Below are positions 29,501 through 37,514 of a DNA stretch of 64,000 nt, piece after piece. Each line of letters begins with the position of its first letter. Position 1 is the first letter of the stretch. This DNA comes from Cohaesibacter gelatinilyticus. Lineage in GTDB: Bacteria > Pseudomonadota > Alphaproteobacteria > Rhizobiales > Cohaesibacteraceae. The translations under genes were made by a program, and so were the position numbers. The notes beneath the pieces are model-generated. The model did no database searches and was not told the DNA's origin. It saw only the letters and a list, made by a program, of their open reading frames with translations. The stretch is from positions 124,001 to 188,000 of the forward strand of contig NZ_OBEL01000007.1 in NCBI RefSeq assembly GCF_900215605.1, written 5' to 3'.

Positions 29501-30314
29501 CGCCAAGCCAGCTCTGGTGGCCATGCGTAATTCCGATGACAGCCTGATCGAACATCGCTTCGATGCAATGGCATCAAAACAATCAAACACATCCGGAGAC
29601 TATGAGCTAGTCGATATTCGCGGCGTGCAACTGGGCATGCCTTATGCAAAAGCCGCAGAGACCGCCCGCGCCAATAGCGACGAAACGCTGGAGGAAGAAA
29701 GCCAGCAGGAAATGAACCTGAACAAGCCATGGCTGACGCAGGGTCGCTTCCTCTATCAGCTAAGCGGCAAGGAAAGAATAGGAACCCATCTGGGCTTCTT
29801 CACCGAAGGCTCCGACACAAACACTCTTCTGGCCGTCACCTTCAGCCAACGGTTCCTTGACAAGAAGGTCGATCCGAATGTCATTCGTAACCTGCTGATC
29901 AAGAAATATGGCCAGCCAGACCATCAAAGCGGCCCTCGTCTGGGCTGGGTTGTGAGCAAGCAACATAAAAAGCGGATCAACGGCAATATGGAAAAAGCCG
30001 GTTGCTTCGCCCGCCCCTTGGAAAGCGGCGATCTGAGTCTGATCGATCTGAAGGGCATTCAGGGCCATGACGGCCTCGAAGCCATCCGCAAACGCAAGAT
30101 GGCGGTTGAGGGCAGCAGCTGGCGGGTCAATATCTGGGGCATCAAGAGACCTTGCGGTGTGATCGTCACAGCCGATATCGAGGATCAGGAGCTCAGCATC
30201 CTTATGATGGATACCGACCGCTCACTGGCCTATTTGCAAAACCGCACCCAGAAGCAACAAGCCAAGGAAAAAGCCGAGAAGGCGAAGGAAACAGAGAATA
30301 TCGTCAAATTCTAG
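26565..30314 (+). CDS. Very large secreted protein with peptidoglycan-binding and PAN/apple-like modules
   Basis: A 1249-residue protein. A signal peptide ends near residue 25 (NTHAQ). A basic linker (40-66) leads to a peptidoglycan-binding type 1 repeat (72-130: IQKSLNQRGFDAGPVDGAFG), then a PAN/apple-like module (147-218) with Cys176, Cys180, Cys186 and Cys198. The remaining thousand residues are not recognised, but two segments (about 335-430 and 645-745) look like diverged copies of each other, and DIRGVQLGMPYAKAAETA near 1010 begins a small C-terminal repeat-like domain. The C terminus is a charged helix. It stands alone. A periplasmic or surface role is likely; binding partner unknown. 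Confidence 0.75.
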   Translation: MFVRRTLFFSLFCAILLGAPNTHAQNTPNFFKGAAKVLKDVERKIKRQNRTNRSNRSTTTKKKRKNFYAQYDRATRRLIQKSLNQRGFDAGPVDGAFGKRTYRAIKAFKLSMGWAATTEMTPDQIDTLLKRPDGGSAAEPTNNANFEILMDHDLPGLDYANSGNDRRLQNLSMAQCQQICAQEQRCGAFTYNARVQWCLLKSGAVNPVPFKGAVSGRKVAGGVTNASLNSNSNPVSNGFDRSNYHPFKGQSDFNLQLELAKRTVQNLPTAIDRDKVVSTWIKEEYQRLYYGKGKQNATEMSVKFYDGTDFDRRDAIDHYRHEFLNSSTDKPLKFSISWRVALFPGQFKEGKGIPVHFRGEGNYQKANASIKQVSVRVDHLRESVKFFFDDAPSVGMLPVDEKRAREIATLLNDNPYNHVKLTAYINLASINDVIMRDKRLDGYSTSAKLDAVEITIEPRKRSKIASKERIFLWNLVAQGNADEADRAGEIRAYADWLGIPVREGRLMNYRNLYFTFERSKRFPIKQHRSHWHLLQYLGQLQANPDLLKNDELLIDYADRTLSHVDKRTVSRGKDLFYKVGSFQWGKQAYSEFEAQDVINDLRTNYSDKILARTPPFPIPAIEVIQLQLGKYDFERKGFPIRWVDQSGSRMDNGVMREFNIRFDSGYHRARNAKMPGQRVSSNFKTFPQFLPMDPQEARAFSARLEAIPFNRGKRFVYIALETDIPAPTKAGKGITYDFDITKATLFTDFELTEKLMDFEVDSGWKSAETLLANHKKGDAVPITLDTAYLLVAQLQPDLLKKEGFLQRAAEHRRQIERKAKKDSLYVPKYLPPLVIKSTKNMDANDKKAFAKLYSDLSHQTEFGKIRIPGGLHMPSASGDPITINLDQYFRNRLQQDSDITNVAKQLYPNAFGVYQILESNNRLGFVIAVNDQSGLFGFDMQRPDKNQNDYGFFDGYVDLKIEDLQLARDKRGKTVIVANAKPALVAMRNSDDSLIEHRFDAMASKQSNTSGDYELVDIRGVQLGMPYAKAAETARANSDETLEEESQQEMNLNKPWLTQGRFLYQLSGKERIGTHLGFFTEGSDTNTLLAVTFSQRFLDKKVDPNVIRNLLIKKYGQPDHQSGPRLGWVVSKQHKKRINGNMEKAGCFARPLESGDLSLIDLKGIQGHDGLEAIRKRKMAVEGSSWRVNIWGIKRPCGVIVTADIEDQELSILMMDTDRSLAYLQNRTQKQQAKEKAEKAKETENIVKF

Positions 30315-30394
30315 ATTCGGGCCCCATTATGTCAGCCGACATTCACCCGTTCCAGAGCCCACACTGGCTGGTGTCACATAAAACCAAACAAACA

Positions 30395-30426
30395 AAAACC
30401 CCCGACGGAGAACCGCCGGGGGTTTC
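30395..30426. terminator. Terminator at the end of the TRAP operon
   Basis: AAACCCCCGACGG pairs with CCGCCGGGGGTTT with one mismatch around AGAA; T-rich and A-rich flanks on both sides allow use on both strands, between the convergent large gene and the TRAP operon. Confidence 0.88.
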
Positions 30427-30514
30427 TTATGCAGGAGTGCAAATCGCGCTGGCAGCTCTTTGCTGGTGCGAATCTTTTGCGTTGGATTGTGAAGTCAATC
30501 CAACGAGACGCGCA

Positions 30515-31828
30515 CTAGAACAAAAGCTCTGGCAGCCACAGGGCGATTTTGGGGAACGACACCACCAGCGCCAATCCGATGATTTGCAGAATGACGAACG
30601 GAATGGCCGACCAATAGATATCGATGATCGAAATCTCCTTTGGCGCGACGGATCGCATATAGAAGAGATTGTAGCCAAAGGGCGGCGTCAGATAGGCCGA
30701 CTGCATGGACAAGACGAACAGAACCGCAAACCATGTGGTATCAAAACCCAGCTCTTTGACGATGGGCACAAAGAGCGGAATGGTGATGAAGAGGATGGCA
30801 AAATCATCCAGAAACATGCCAAGGATGAAATAGGTCGCCAGCATGGTCACGATCACCCAGATCGGTGACAGATTGCTGTCTTCCACCAGCTCGGTCACGA
30901 TCTGCCCTGCCCCCAGTCCCACATAGATCTTGGAGAAGAAGACCGCCGCCAACGCGATCCACATCAGCATACCCATGATCTTGGTGGTCGAGAGCATCAC
31001 ATAGCGCAGAACTTCCCAATTCAGGCGTTTTTGCAAGGCGGCTATGACCAGCGAGCCAAAGGCACCAATGGCGGAGGCCTCGGACGGTGACGTCACGCCA
31101 CCGATGATGCAGCCAAGAACCGTCACAATCAGCGCACCCGGCGCGATGAGAAAACGCAGTGATCCGATCTTCTCGGCCACGGTGAATTGCTCTTCGGCCG
31201 GTGGACCCATCTTGGGATTGAAGCGGCAACGGATCAGGATATAGGCGATATAGATGCCCGCCAGCATCAGGCCCGGAACAAGCCCGGCGGCGAACAGCTT
31301 GCCCACACTGTCACGGGACAGAAAGGCATAGATGATCATCAGGACCGATGGCGGAATGAGAAATCCAAGCGCGCCTCCGGCCATGATGGTGCCCGTCACA
31401 AGGCGCTTGTCATAGCCGCGCTTCAGCATGGCAGGCAACGCAATGATGCCAAGGGAGACGGTCGCCGCGCCAGACACACCGGCCATGGCGGCAATCAGCG
31501 CACAAATGATAACGGTGCCGATGCCCAAGCCACCGGGCCAGCGACCCATCAGCTTATGGATCATCTCGAACAGATCATCGGTGATGCCGGATTTTTGCAG
31601 CACCAGCCCCATGAAGATGAACATGGGCAGCGAGACCAGCAGGAAATTGTCCATGGAGCTGAAGGTGGAGGTGATAAGCAGATCCAGCCCGCCATCACCA
31701 TAGACCATAAAGGCCAGCGCCGCACCGCATGTGACCAGAGCAAAGGCCAGCGGGGAGCCAATCGCCATCAGCACCAGCATGGAGGAGAACATGATCAGTG
31801 TGATCACCAGGGGATCAAGATCAGCCAT
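30515..31828 (-). CDS. TRAP transporter large permease (DctM family)
   Basis: A 437-residue inner-membrane protein with about twelve helices, the ion-coupled permease of a tripartite ATP-independent periplasmic transporter. Family segments include PLFIFMGLVL, GVSGAATVSLG, GALGFLIPPSV and the late LTPPFGYNLFYMR. ATG 31828 overlaps the dctQ-type gene by 8 bp; a longer upstream frame is an artefact. It moves a solute, usually a carboxylate, with sodium. Its operon with hydrolases suggests that the solute is their substrate or a product. Confidence 0.95.
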   Translation of the reverse strand: MADLDPLVITLIMFSSMLVLMAIGSPLAFALVTCGAALAFMVYGDGGLDLLITSTFSSMDNFLLVSLPMFIFMGLVLQKSGITDDLFEMIHKLMGRWPGGLGIGTVIICALIAAMAGVSGAATVSLGIIALPAMLKRGYDKRLVTGTIMAGGALGFLIPPSVLMIIYAFLSRDSVGKLFAAGLVPGLMLAGIYIAYILIRCRFNPKMGPPAEEQFTVAEKIGSLRFLIAPGALIVTVLGCIIGGVTSPSEASAIGAFGSLVIAALQKRLNWEVLRYVMLSTTKIMGMLMWIALAAVFFSKIYVGLGAGQIVTELVEDSNLSPIWVIVTMLATYFILGMFLDDFAILFITIPLFVPIVKELGFDTTWFAVLFVLSMQSAYLTPPFGYNLFYMRSVAPKEISIIDIYWSAIPFVILQIIGLALVVSFPKIALWLPELLF

Positions 31829-32447
31829 GATCTGCTTCCTTTTTCTTATTGAAGGCAGCTTTTTCCTGAACGGCCTTTTCCTCGGCTTCCACCAGATGCA
31901 CGATGTCATCTTCATCGATTTCGCCAGCGCGAGGGTCGACATAGGAAACGCCGAGCGCTGTCAGAATTGATCGCACGAATTCAGCCAGGGCCTGCAACAG
32001 CAACAACCCGACGGCAATGGGGATGACAGTCTTGATCGGATACAGGGCTGGTTGCCAGATGCTCTTGTTCGAGAATTCTTTTGCAGCCCAGCTTTCAGCC
32101 GCAAAGTCGATGGCAAGCTTCAGGAAAATCGTCAGAACAATCAGCGCGAGACCAAAGGTGATGGCATCCATCGCGGCTTTCATCCGCTCGGACATCAGCC
32201 CCCAAATGACCTCACTGCGCACATGGCCCTTGTGGCGCAGCGTGTAAGTGCCTGCCAGAATACAAAAACCGCCATAGAGCATGGTGCTGGTTTCATGCGC
32301 CCAGATCGTCGGACTGTTCAGGAAATAGCGCATGATGATCTCGTACATCAGCACCGCTATCATACCCAGCGTGAGCCAGGAGATGGCTCGCCCGACAAAC
32401 TCGGACAAGCCATCCTGCATGGCCAGGTATTTGGATACCCATTGCAT
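31821..32447 (-). CDS. TRAP transporter small permease (DctQ family)
   Basis: A 208-residue protein with four membrane helices (about 22-42, 55-75, 95-118, 140-160) and a long, charged C-terminal tail of some 40 residues that is unusual in length for DctQ. Conserved YEIIMRYFLNSPTIWAHE marks the family. The start codon follows the dctP-type stop directly, and the end overlaps the dctM-type gene, so the three subunits are translationally coupled. Confidence 0.93.
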   Translation of the reverse strand: MQWVSKYLAMQDGLSEFVGRAISWLTLGMIAVLMYEIIMRYFLNSPTIWAHETSTMLYGGFCILAGTYTLRHKGHVRSEVIWGLMSERMKAAMDAITFGLALIVLTIFLKLAIDFAAESWAAKEFSNKSIWQPALYPIKTVIPIAVGLLLLQALAEFVRSILTALGVSYVDPRAGEIDEDDIVHLVEAEEKAVQEKAAFNKKKEADHG

Positions 32448-33464
32448 CTAGAGTCTGCCTTTTGCCTTCGCATTGGCAGCCAGAAGATCGATCAGCTTCT
32501 TGTTACGCTCGGAGCGGTCCGCTTCTTCTTTCCAGACAACTTGCGCAGCAGTGGTCAAAGCTTTTGTATCTTCGGCTGGAAGGGTGCTGAATTCGAACAC
32601 GCCTTCTGGGATATGCTTGTTGCCTTCATTGAGGAAATTTTCGACCTTTGCGCCGAAATTGGCAATCTCTTCCTCAACGATCTTGCGTTGCTCGTCGGAG
32701 AGTTTCGCCCAGGTATCAGGATTGGCAAGGAAGGTCTCAGTCCAACCAGGGGTCAGCATATTGAGGCGGGTATAATATTTGGCGCTCTCATTCAGTTTCA
32801 GGTTCTGATAATCCACGGCGCTGCCATAGATCACACCATCAATAACGCCAGTGGAAAGGCCCACATACAGCTCCTGCGCTGGCAGGGCAACGGTTGGAAT
32901 ATTGAACTCTTTCAGAACCTTGGCAACATTGGAGGTCGCACGGATCTTGTAATTCTTCAGATCATCCAGACCGCCAACCCTTTCCTTGGTCAGAAGATCA
33001 TAGTCAGAGCCATAGGTCTTGCCGAGGAAAAGAGCGCCAGCCTCATCATAGGCTTCCACCAGCAGCTTTTTCACTTCAGGGGATTCCAGAACTTCCTTGG
33101 CTTCAGCAATGGTTGTCCAAGCGCCCGGCAGACCGGTCTCGATATTGCCCACATCAACCTTGCCGGACCAATAGGAACCAACACCATGGACGATGTCGAC
33201 GGTGCCGTTGGAAACCGCATCCACGAACTGATCGGACGGCACCAACTCACCACCGCGGAAATATTGAATGCGAACCTGACCATCGGTGCGGTCCTTCACA
33301 GCAGTGCGGAAGTCTTTGGCCAGCTGATCAATCTCGGTGCCATAATAGGTGTGAAAGCGCAGGCGCATTTTGTCGGCTGATGCTAGGCTCGTAAAAGCAG
33401 TTAGCGCAGTCGCACCCGCAAGTGCGCCAAGCAGTGCCCGGCGTGTGATCGTCTTGAAGTTCAT
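32448..33464 (-). CDS. TRAP transporter solute-binding protein (DctP family)
   Basis: A 338-residue periplasmic binding protein. ATG 33464 follows GGAGGAAGAG. The signal sequence MNFKTITRRALLGALAGA carries paired arginines and could use the Tat route. The ligand-contact arginine lies in KIRATSNVAKVLKE, the strand typical of carboxylate-binding DctP proteins, so a carboxylate-bearing solute is expected. It is the fourth gene of the ureohydrolase operon, 125 bp after the G3E GTPase gene. Confidence 0.94.
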   Translation of the reverse strand: MNFKTITRRALLGALAGATALTAFTSLASADKMRLRFHTYYGTEIDQLAKDFRTAVKDRTDGQVRIQYFRGGELVPSDQFVDAVSNGTVDIVHGVGSYWSGKVDVGNIETGLPGAWTTIAEAKEVLESPEVKKLLVEAYDEAGALFLGKTYGSDYDLLTKERVGGLDDLKNYKIRATSNVAKVLKEFNIPTVALPAQELYVGLSTGVIDGVIYGSAVDYQNLKLNESAKYYTRLNMLTPGWTETFLANPDTWAKLSDEQRKIVEEEIANFGAKVENFLNEGNKHIPEGVFEFSTLPAEDTKALTTAAQVVWKEEADRSERNKKLIDLLAANAKAKGRL

Positions 33465-33589
33465 CTCTTCCTCCTGGTTTGAACTTGTCTCTTTCTTGGC
33501 TTGTGCCCATCGGATGGAGGGTGAACCTCTCTCACCATACCATCCTATCAAATTGCAGCTCTGCTGGCTGTCCCAGTTCGCGGTTCGCC

Positions 33590-34513
33590 TCAGGCAATTT
33601 GTGCGATATCCAGCTCTCGCCTGATCTCGTCTGCCGAGATCTTCTGTCGGTATCCGATGCCCACAATGTCTGTGCGTGGCGCATCCTCCCATTTGCCGGA
33701 TTTGGCAAAATCCACCCGGCTGCCAACCTTGTGAAAAATGATCCGCTCCTGCGGAAATTCCTCGCAGCAGACAATCCCCTTGGCGCGATACAGCGCCCCG
33801 GACATGCGCTTCAGGCACATCTGCAAACGCTTGTAGGAAATGGGGGTCTCGCTCGACCAATGGGCCGAGACAAATCTGCTGGGAAGCGCTGGCTCATCCC
33901 AGCCCGTAACTTCCTCATAGCGGCGTGTATCCAGCAACAGCTCTGCCGGGATATCACCATTTCTGGCTTCAATGACCGGTAAATCTTCAAACAGCCAACG
34001 TCTATAGATCTCCTTGCGCTGCTCTTCCGCCACCAGATCAATCTTGGTGGCGACAATCAGATTGGCCGCCTCGATCTGGCTGCGTACCAGCGCATGAGCA
34101 TCTTCGGACAGCTCATCCACCTGCGAGACATCCAGCAAGGTGATGACGCCATCGAGACGCGCATGGCGCTGCAATTGCGGATAGCCAAAAACAGAGGCAA
34201 TGCGCCCCGGCTGGGCAACGCCACTGGTCTCGATCAGCAGATATTCTGGCGGATTGTCCGAGCTGAAAATGTCATGAAGTTGGGCCACCATGTCGCTCTG
34301 GATCGAGCAGCAAACGCAGCCATTGGAAAGCTCCATCACTTCGCGCTCACGCTTGATGATCAGATCGGTGTCGATATTCACCGCACCAAAATCATTGACC
34401 AGAATGGTCAGATTGCGCGCCTGATCGGTGCGCAGCAGCTGATTGATGAGCGTGGTCTTGCCCGCCCCCAAAAAGCCCGAAATGATCGTCACTGGAATGC
34501 GCTGATCCATCAT
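33590..34513 (-). CDS. G3E (CobW/COG0523-like) GTPase, putative metal chaperone
   Basis: A 307-residue P-loop GTPase: Walker A GFLGAGKTT, the metal-binding GCVCC motif near residue 66, switch ETSGVAQP, base-specificity TKID, and a C-terminal CobW-like domain from about 215. G3E GTPases load or supply metals to client enzymes (zinc, cobalt, nickel or iron, depending on the clade). It starts within the stop codon of the amidohydrolase gene (ATGA overlap) and follows the ureohydrolase, both metal enzymes, so one of these is the likely client. The lack of an obvious His-rich loop gives no hint of the metal. Confidence 0.92.
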   Translation of the reverse strand: MMDQRIPVTIISGFLGAGKTTLINQLLRTDQARNLTILVNDFGAVNIDTDLIIKREREVMELSNGCVCCSIQSDMVAQLHDIFSSDNPPEYLLIETSGVAQPGRIASVFGYPQLQRHARLDGVITLLDVSQVDELSEDAHALVRSQIEAANLIVATKIDLVAEEQRKEIYRRWLFEDLPVIEARNGDIPAELLLDTRRYEEVTGWDEPALPSRFVSAHWSSETPISYKRLQMCLKRMSGALYRAKGIVCCEEFPQERIIFHKVGSRVDFAKSGKWEDAPRTDIVGIGYRQKISADEIRRELDIAQIA

Positions 34514-36258
34514 ATCACCTTCGGGTAAAAGTCAGGAACATCAGAGGTGATCTGACAGGCATGGATACTGTCCTTGGTCCAACCGTTGGGATCATGCACC
34601 ACAGCGCCGTCCAGCATGGTCAACTGCACTTCGGTCTTGTGCAGCCTGCCTTTGGGGTCAATCTCCAGAAGGTTCTGATCCAGCACGATCATGTCAGCGG
34701 CTTTACCAGTGCTGACGGAACCCGCGGTCTCTTCCATGCCCATGGAATAGGCACCATTGATGGTGAGCATGCGGATGGCTTCTTCAATCGTGACGGGCTC
34801 GCCCAATTGGCCTTCCATCTCACCCCATGGATTTTGACGGGTGACCAGTGCTTCAAAACCGATCCATGGATCGATGGAGCTGACCGGCCAATCGGTTCCC
34901 ATGACGGCGACAGCCCCATGGTCCAACGCGCCGCGTACATTGTAAGCCTTGTAAAGCTTCTCGCCATAAGCCGAGCGCGCACCAATGGTAAAGTCAGACG
35001 GATACCAGCCAACGGGAGAGAATTCCGCAATCACATCCAGCTCCTTGAAGCGGGCCAGATTGTCCTCATGCAAGATGGTGCTATGGGCACATTGATGGCG
35101 CATGCCACCCGGACCGTTGCGGCGGCGGCATTCTTCCACGGCATCCAGAAAGATGTCCGACGCTCCATCACCGGTACAATGGGCCACAACGCGAATGCGC
35201 TTGCGGTCCATCTCGGCGACCATGTCATAGATGTGTTCCGGTGTGAGATTGAGCGATCCGCGCCAATCCTCATTACCTGACCAAGATGAGAGGAAATAAG
35301 ACGTCCGCGCCTCGGCCGTTCCATCAAAATGGAACTTCACCGCATTGGCATTCAAACGCTTGGAGCGATAGAAATGCCGCTCACCTGAGAGCAATTCCCA
35401 ACGGCGGCGCACGGGGAAGATATCATCCTGCCAGGAGATCGCCGCTTCCACCCGCAACGGCAGCTGGCCGCTGACATCAATGGTGCGAAGAGCGTTGAGA
35501 CGGTTTTCGCAAACATGCAGATATTTGGTGGCGACCACACCACGGCTGGACTGGAACCGAGCACCCTCGCCATAGGCCCGGATAAGCGCAGATTGCGGTG
35601 GCGGTGGCATCGCTGCCATGATCAGAGCATAAGCCCCATCCACCAAAATGCCGGTTGGCTCGCCAGTCAAACCTTCGCGAACGATATAGCCATTATTGGG
35701 ATCTGGCGTCTCTGCATTGACACCGGCCAGCTCCAGAGCCTTGGAATTGGCCATGCAGCTACCCCACATGCGATCCATGATCGCAACGGGGCGATCCGGG
35801 ATGAAGTTGTCCAGCCAATCCTTGCTGGTCTCAACACCTTCCTTGCGGAAATTGTAATGTACGAAATGCTTGCCAAAGATCCAGCCATCACCCGGATGCT
35901 CTTCCGCATAACGCAGGATTGCATCCTTGACCTGATCCGGATCCGGTGTCTCCAAGCCAACATCCAGATAGTCGGAATATTTCGGGCCAAGCGCCAGATC
36001 GGGATGGGTGTGCATGTCATAGAGGCCAGGCATCACAAAGGCACCATCCAGATCTTTGACATAGGTATTGTGGCCAATCAGCGCCTCAATCTCATCATTG
36101 GAGCCAACCGCCAGAAATGTCCCATGCTTGATCGCAACAGCCTCAGCCCAGGGCTGGTCCTCATCGACGGTATAGATCCGACCATTGAGGAAGACCATCT
36201 CAGCCGTCTCCATCTCTGCGGGAGAATTGGTGGACCGATAATTGGCAGACTTCTGCAT
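34510..36258 (-). CDS. YtcJ-like amidohydrolase (metal-dependent)
   Basis: A 582-residue amidohydrolase of the YtcJ/Amidohydro_3 group. Metal-site motifs are HTHPD after the first strand, KFHFDGTAEAR (candidate bridging lysine), HCTGDGA, CAHSTIL and GTDWPVSSIDPW; the C terminus forms the small beta domain with GKAADMIVLDQNLLEID. Family members hydrolyse amides, formamides and related C-N bonds, and substrates are rarely known. It lies between the ureohydrolase gene (36-bp gap) and the G3E GTPase gene (4-bp overlap), suggesting a two-step breakdown of one imported nitrogen compound. Confidence 0.92.
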   Translation of the reverse strand: MQKSANYRSTNSPAEMETAEMVFLNGRIYTVDEDQPWAEAVAIKHGTFLAVGSNDEIEALIGHNTYVKDLDGAFVMPGLYDMHTHPDLALGPKYSDYLDVGLETPDPDQVKDAILRYAEEHPGDGWIFGKHFVHYNFRKEGVETSKDWLDNFIPDRPVAIMDRMWGSCMANSKALELAGVNAETPDPNNGYIVREGLTGEPTGILVDGAYALIMAAMPPPPQSALIRAYGEGARFQSSRGVVATKYLHVCENRLNALRTIDVSGQLPLRVEAAISWQDDIFPVRRRWELLSGERHFYRSKRLNANAVKFHFDGTAEARTSYFLSSWSGNEDWRGSLNLTPEHIYDMVAEMDRKRIRVVAHCTGDGASDIFLDAVEECRRRNGPGGMRHQCAHSTILHEDNLARFKELDVIAEFSPVGWYPSDFTIGARSAYGEKLYKAYNVRGALDHGAVAVMGTDWPVSSIDPWIGFEALVTRQNPWGEMEGQLGEPVTIEEAIRMLTINGAYSMGMEETAGSVSTGKAADMIVLDQNLLEIDPKGRLHKTEVQLTMLDGAVVHDPNGWTKDSIHACQITSDVPDFYPKVI

Positions 36259-36294
36259 TGTCTCTTCTTCTCTTATCTCAATACCAATGAGGGA

Positions 36295-37383
36295 TCAGGA
36301 CCAATGGGTCGGGCGCTTTTCGCCCTGTCGGCGCGCGCGCGCTTCTGCCAGCAAGCAAAGCATCTCAAATGCGGTACCAGCCGCGAGACAGGCGGACATG
36401 CCGGTCGGATCGTAAGGCGGGCTCAGTTCCACCAGATCAGCACCAACCACATCCACATCATAGAGGCCACGAATGATGTCGCGCATCTGCTCACCGGTCA
36501 GGCCGAAGGGCTCCGGCAAAGTGGTGCCAGGCATGATGGAGCAATCAAAGGCATCGGTATCAATGGACAGATAAACCCGGTCAGATCCCACCACGCGGCG
36601 CGCCTCTTCCAGTGCGTATTCTACGCCCTTGGACTGCAGCTCTTCAGCCAGCATCACCCGCATGCCTGCTTGTTCGCCAAATTCAGCACGGGGAATGCCG
36701 CGGCCACGCAGACCAATCTGGATGGTTTTCTCCGGATCAATGAAGCCTTCAACGGTTGCAACTTGAAACAGGGTAGCGTCGGACACCCGAACACCCTGGA
36801 AATTGGTGGCGGTGTCGGCATGGGCATCGATATGGATCAGCGCCAAAGGCTCTTCGCCATTTTTACTGAGGGCCCGCAGCACGCCATAGGTGCAGGTATG
36901 CTCCCCGCCAATGGATAGCGGGGAGACATTTGCGCTCACCAGCTGCGTATAAAGCTCGGTAATATCATCCAGACAGGCATCAAGGCTGTATGGATTTGTA
37001 TGAAATTCCAGATCACCCCAATCGGCAATGCGACACAGATCAAACGGGCATGTACGGGTGAAGTGATTGGCCATGTTGCGATCCAGCGACCAGTAACGCA
37101 CGGCTTCCGGCCCTTTGCGAGTGCCGGGGCGAGGATTGGGAACACCCAGATCCAGCGGCAAGCCGATCATGGCAACATCCAATGCGCTCAGATCCTTGCT
37201 ATGAGGCGCGCGGAACATGCCAAGCGTATTGAAGTTATTGGAAACCATCTCAACGCCTTCTTCATTCGCACGACGAAGAAAGGGTCCGAAGTCCGGATCC
37301 TTGAGATCAAACAGATCTCGATCGGCCAGGGCTTTGTATTTTTCCAATCGATCTTGCGGCATAGGAGGCATCGGATTTCCCAT
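36295..37383 (-). CDS. Ureohydrolase (agmatinase/arginase fold), substrate unknown
   Basis: A 362-residue member of the arginase/agmatinase superfamily. Dinuclear metal ligands are present: His in GGEHT, Asp/His/Asp in HIDAHAD, and Asp pair in SIDTDAFD. Such enzymes cut a guanidino group to release urea. The segment after the last ligands (CSIMPGTTLPEPFG) differs from common agmatinases, so agmatine should not be assumed; guanidinobutyrate, guanidinopropionate, free guanidine or another compound is possible. The family normally uses manganese, but nickel-dependent members exist. It is the first gene of the operon, divergent from a LysR gene; no strong SD is seen before its ATG. Confidence 0.9.
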   Translation of the reverse strand: MGNPMPPMPQDRLEKYKALADRDLFDLKDPDFGPFLRRANEEGVEMVSNNFNTLGMFRAPHSKDLSALDVAMIGLPLDLGVPNPRPGTRKGPEAVRYWSLDRNMANHFTRTCPFDLCRIADWGDLEFHTNPYSLDACLDDITELYTQLVSANVSPLSIGGEHTCTYGVLRALSKNGEEPLALIHIDAHADTATNFQGVRVSDATLFQVATVEGFIDPEKTIQIGLRGRGIPRAEFGEQAGMRVMLAEELQSKGVEYALEEARRVVGSDRVYLSIDTDAFDCSIMPGTTLPEPFGLTGEQMRDIIRGLYDVDVVGADLVELSPPYDPTGMSACLAAGTAFEMLCLLAEARARRQGEKRPTHWS

Positions 37384-37426
37384 TCTTGTTAGGAGGTCTT
37401 CACGTTGCCTTTTATAAAGATGAAGA

Positions 37427-37487
37427 ATATAACTTCAGTCAAATGAAAGAAATTACGTTTATTTGACAAAAAAAATTCAAGTTATAT
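37427..37487. promoter_or_regulatory. Nested inverted repeats in the LysR/ureohydrolase promoter
   Basis: Outer arms ATATAACTT (37427-37435) and AAGTTATAT (37479-37487) and inner arms GTCAAAT (37438-37444) and ATTTGAC (37461-37467) are perfect. They occupy the 131-bp divergent promoter and are the probable binding sites of the LysR protein. Confidence 0.6.
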
Positions 37488-37514
37488 AAAATTGACGGTG
37501 ACAGGAGGTTTAGA

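Noticed and set aside
32052-33380. 442-codon open frame antisense to the TRAP genes
   Set aside because: Overlaps two well-supported genes (DctQ and DctP types) and has no domain.
35515-36918. 467-codon open frame antisense to amidohydrolase and ureohydrolase genes
   Set aside because: Crosses two overlapping real genes and the gap between them; no domain or ribosome site.
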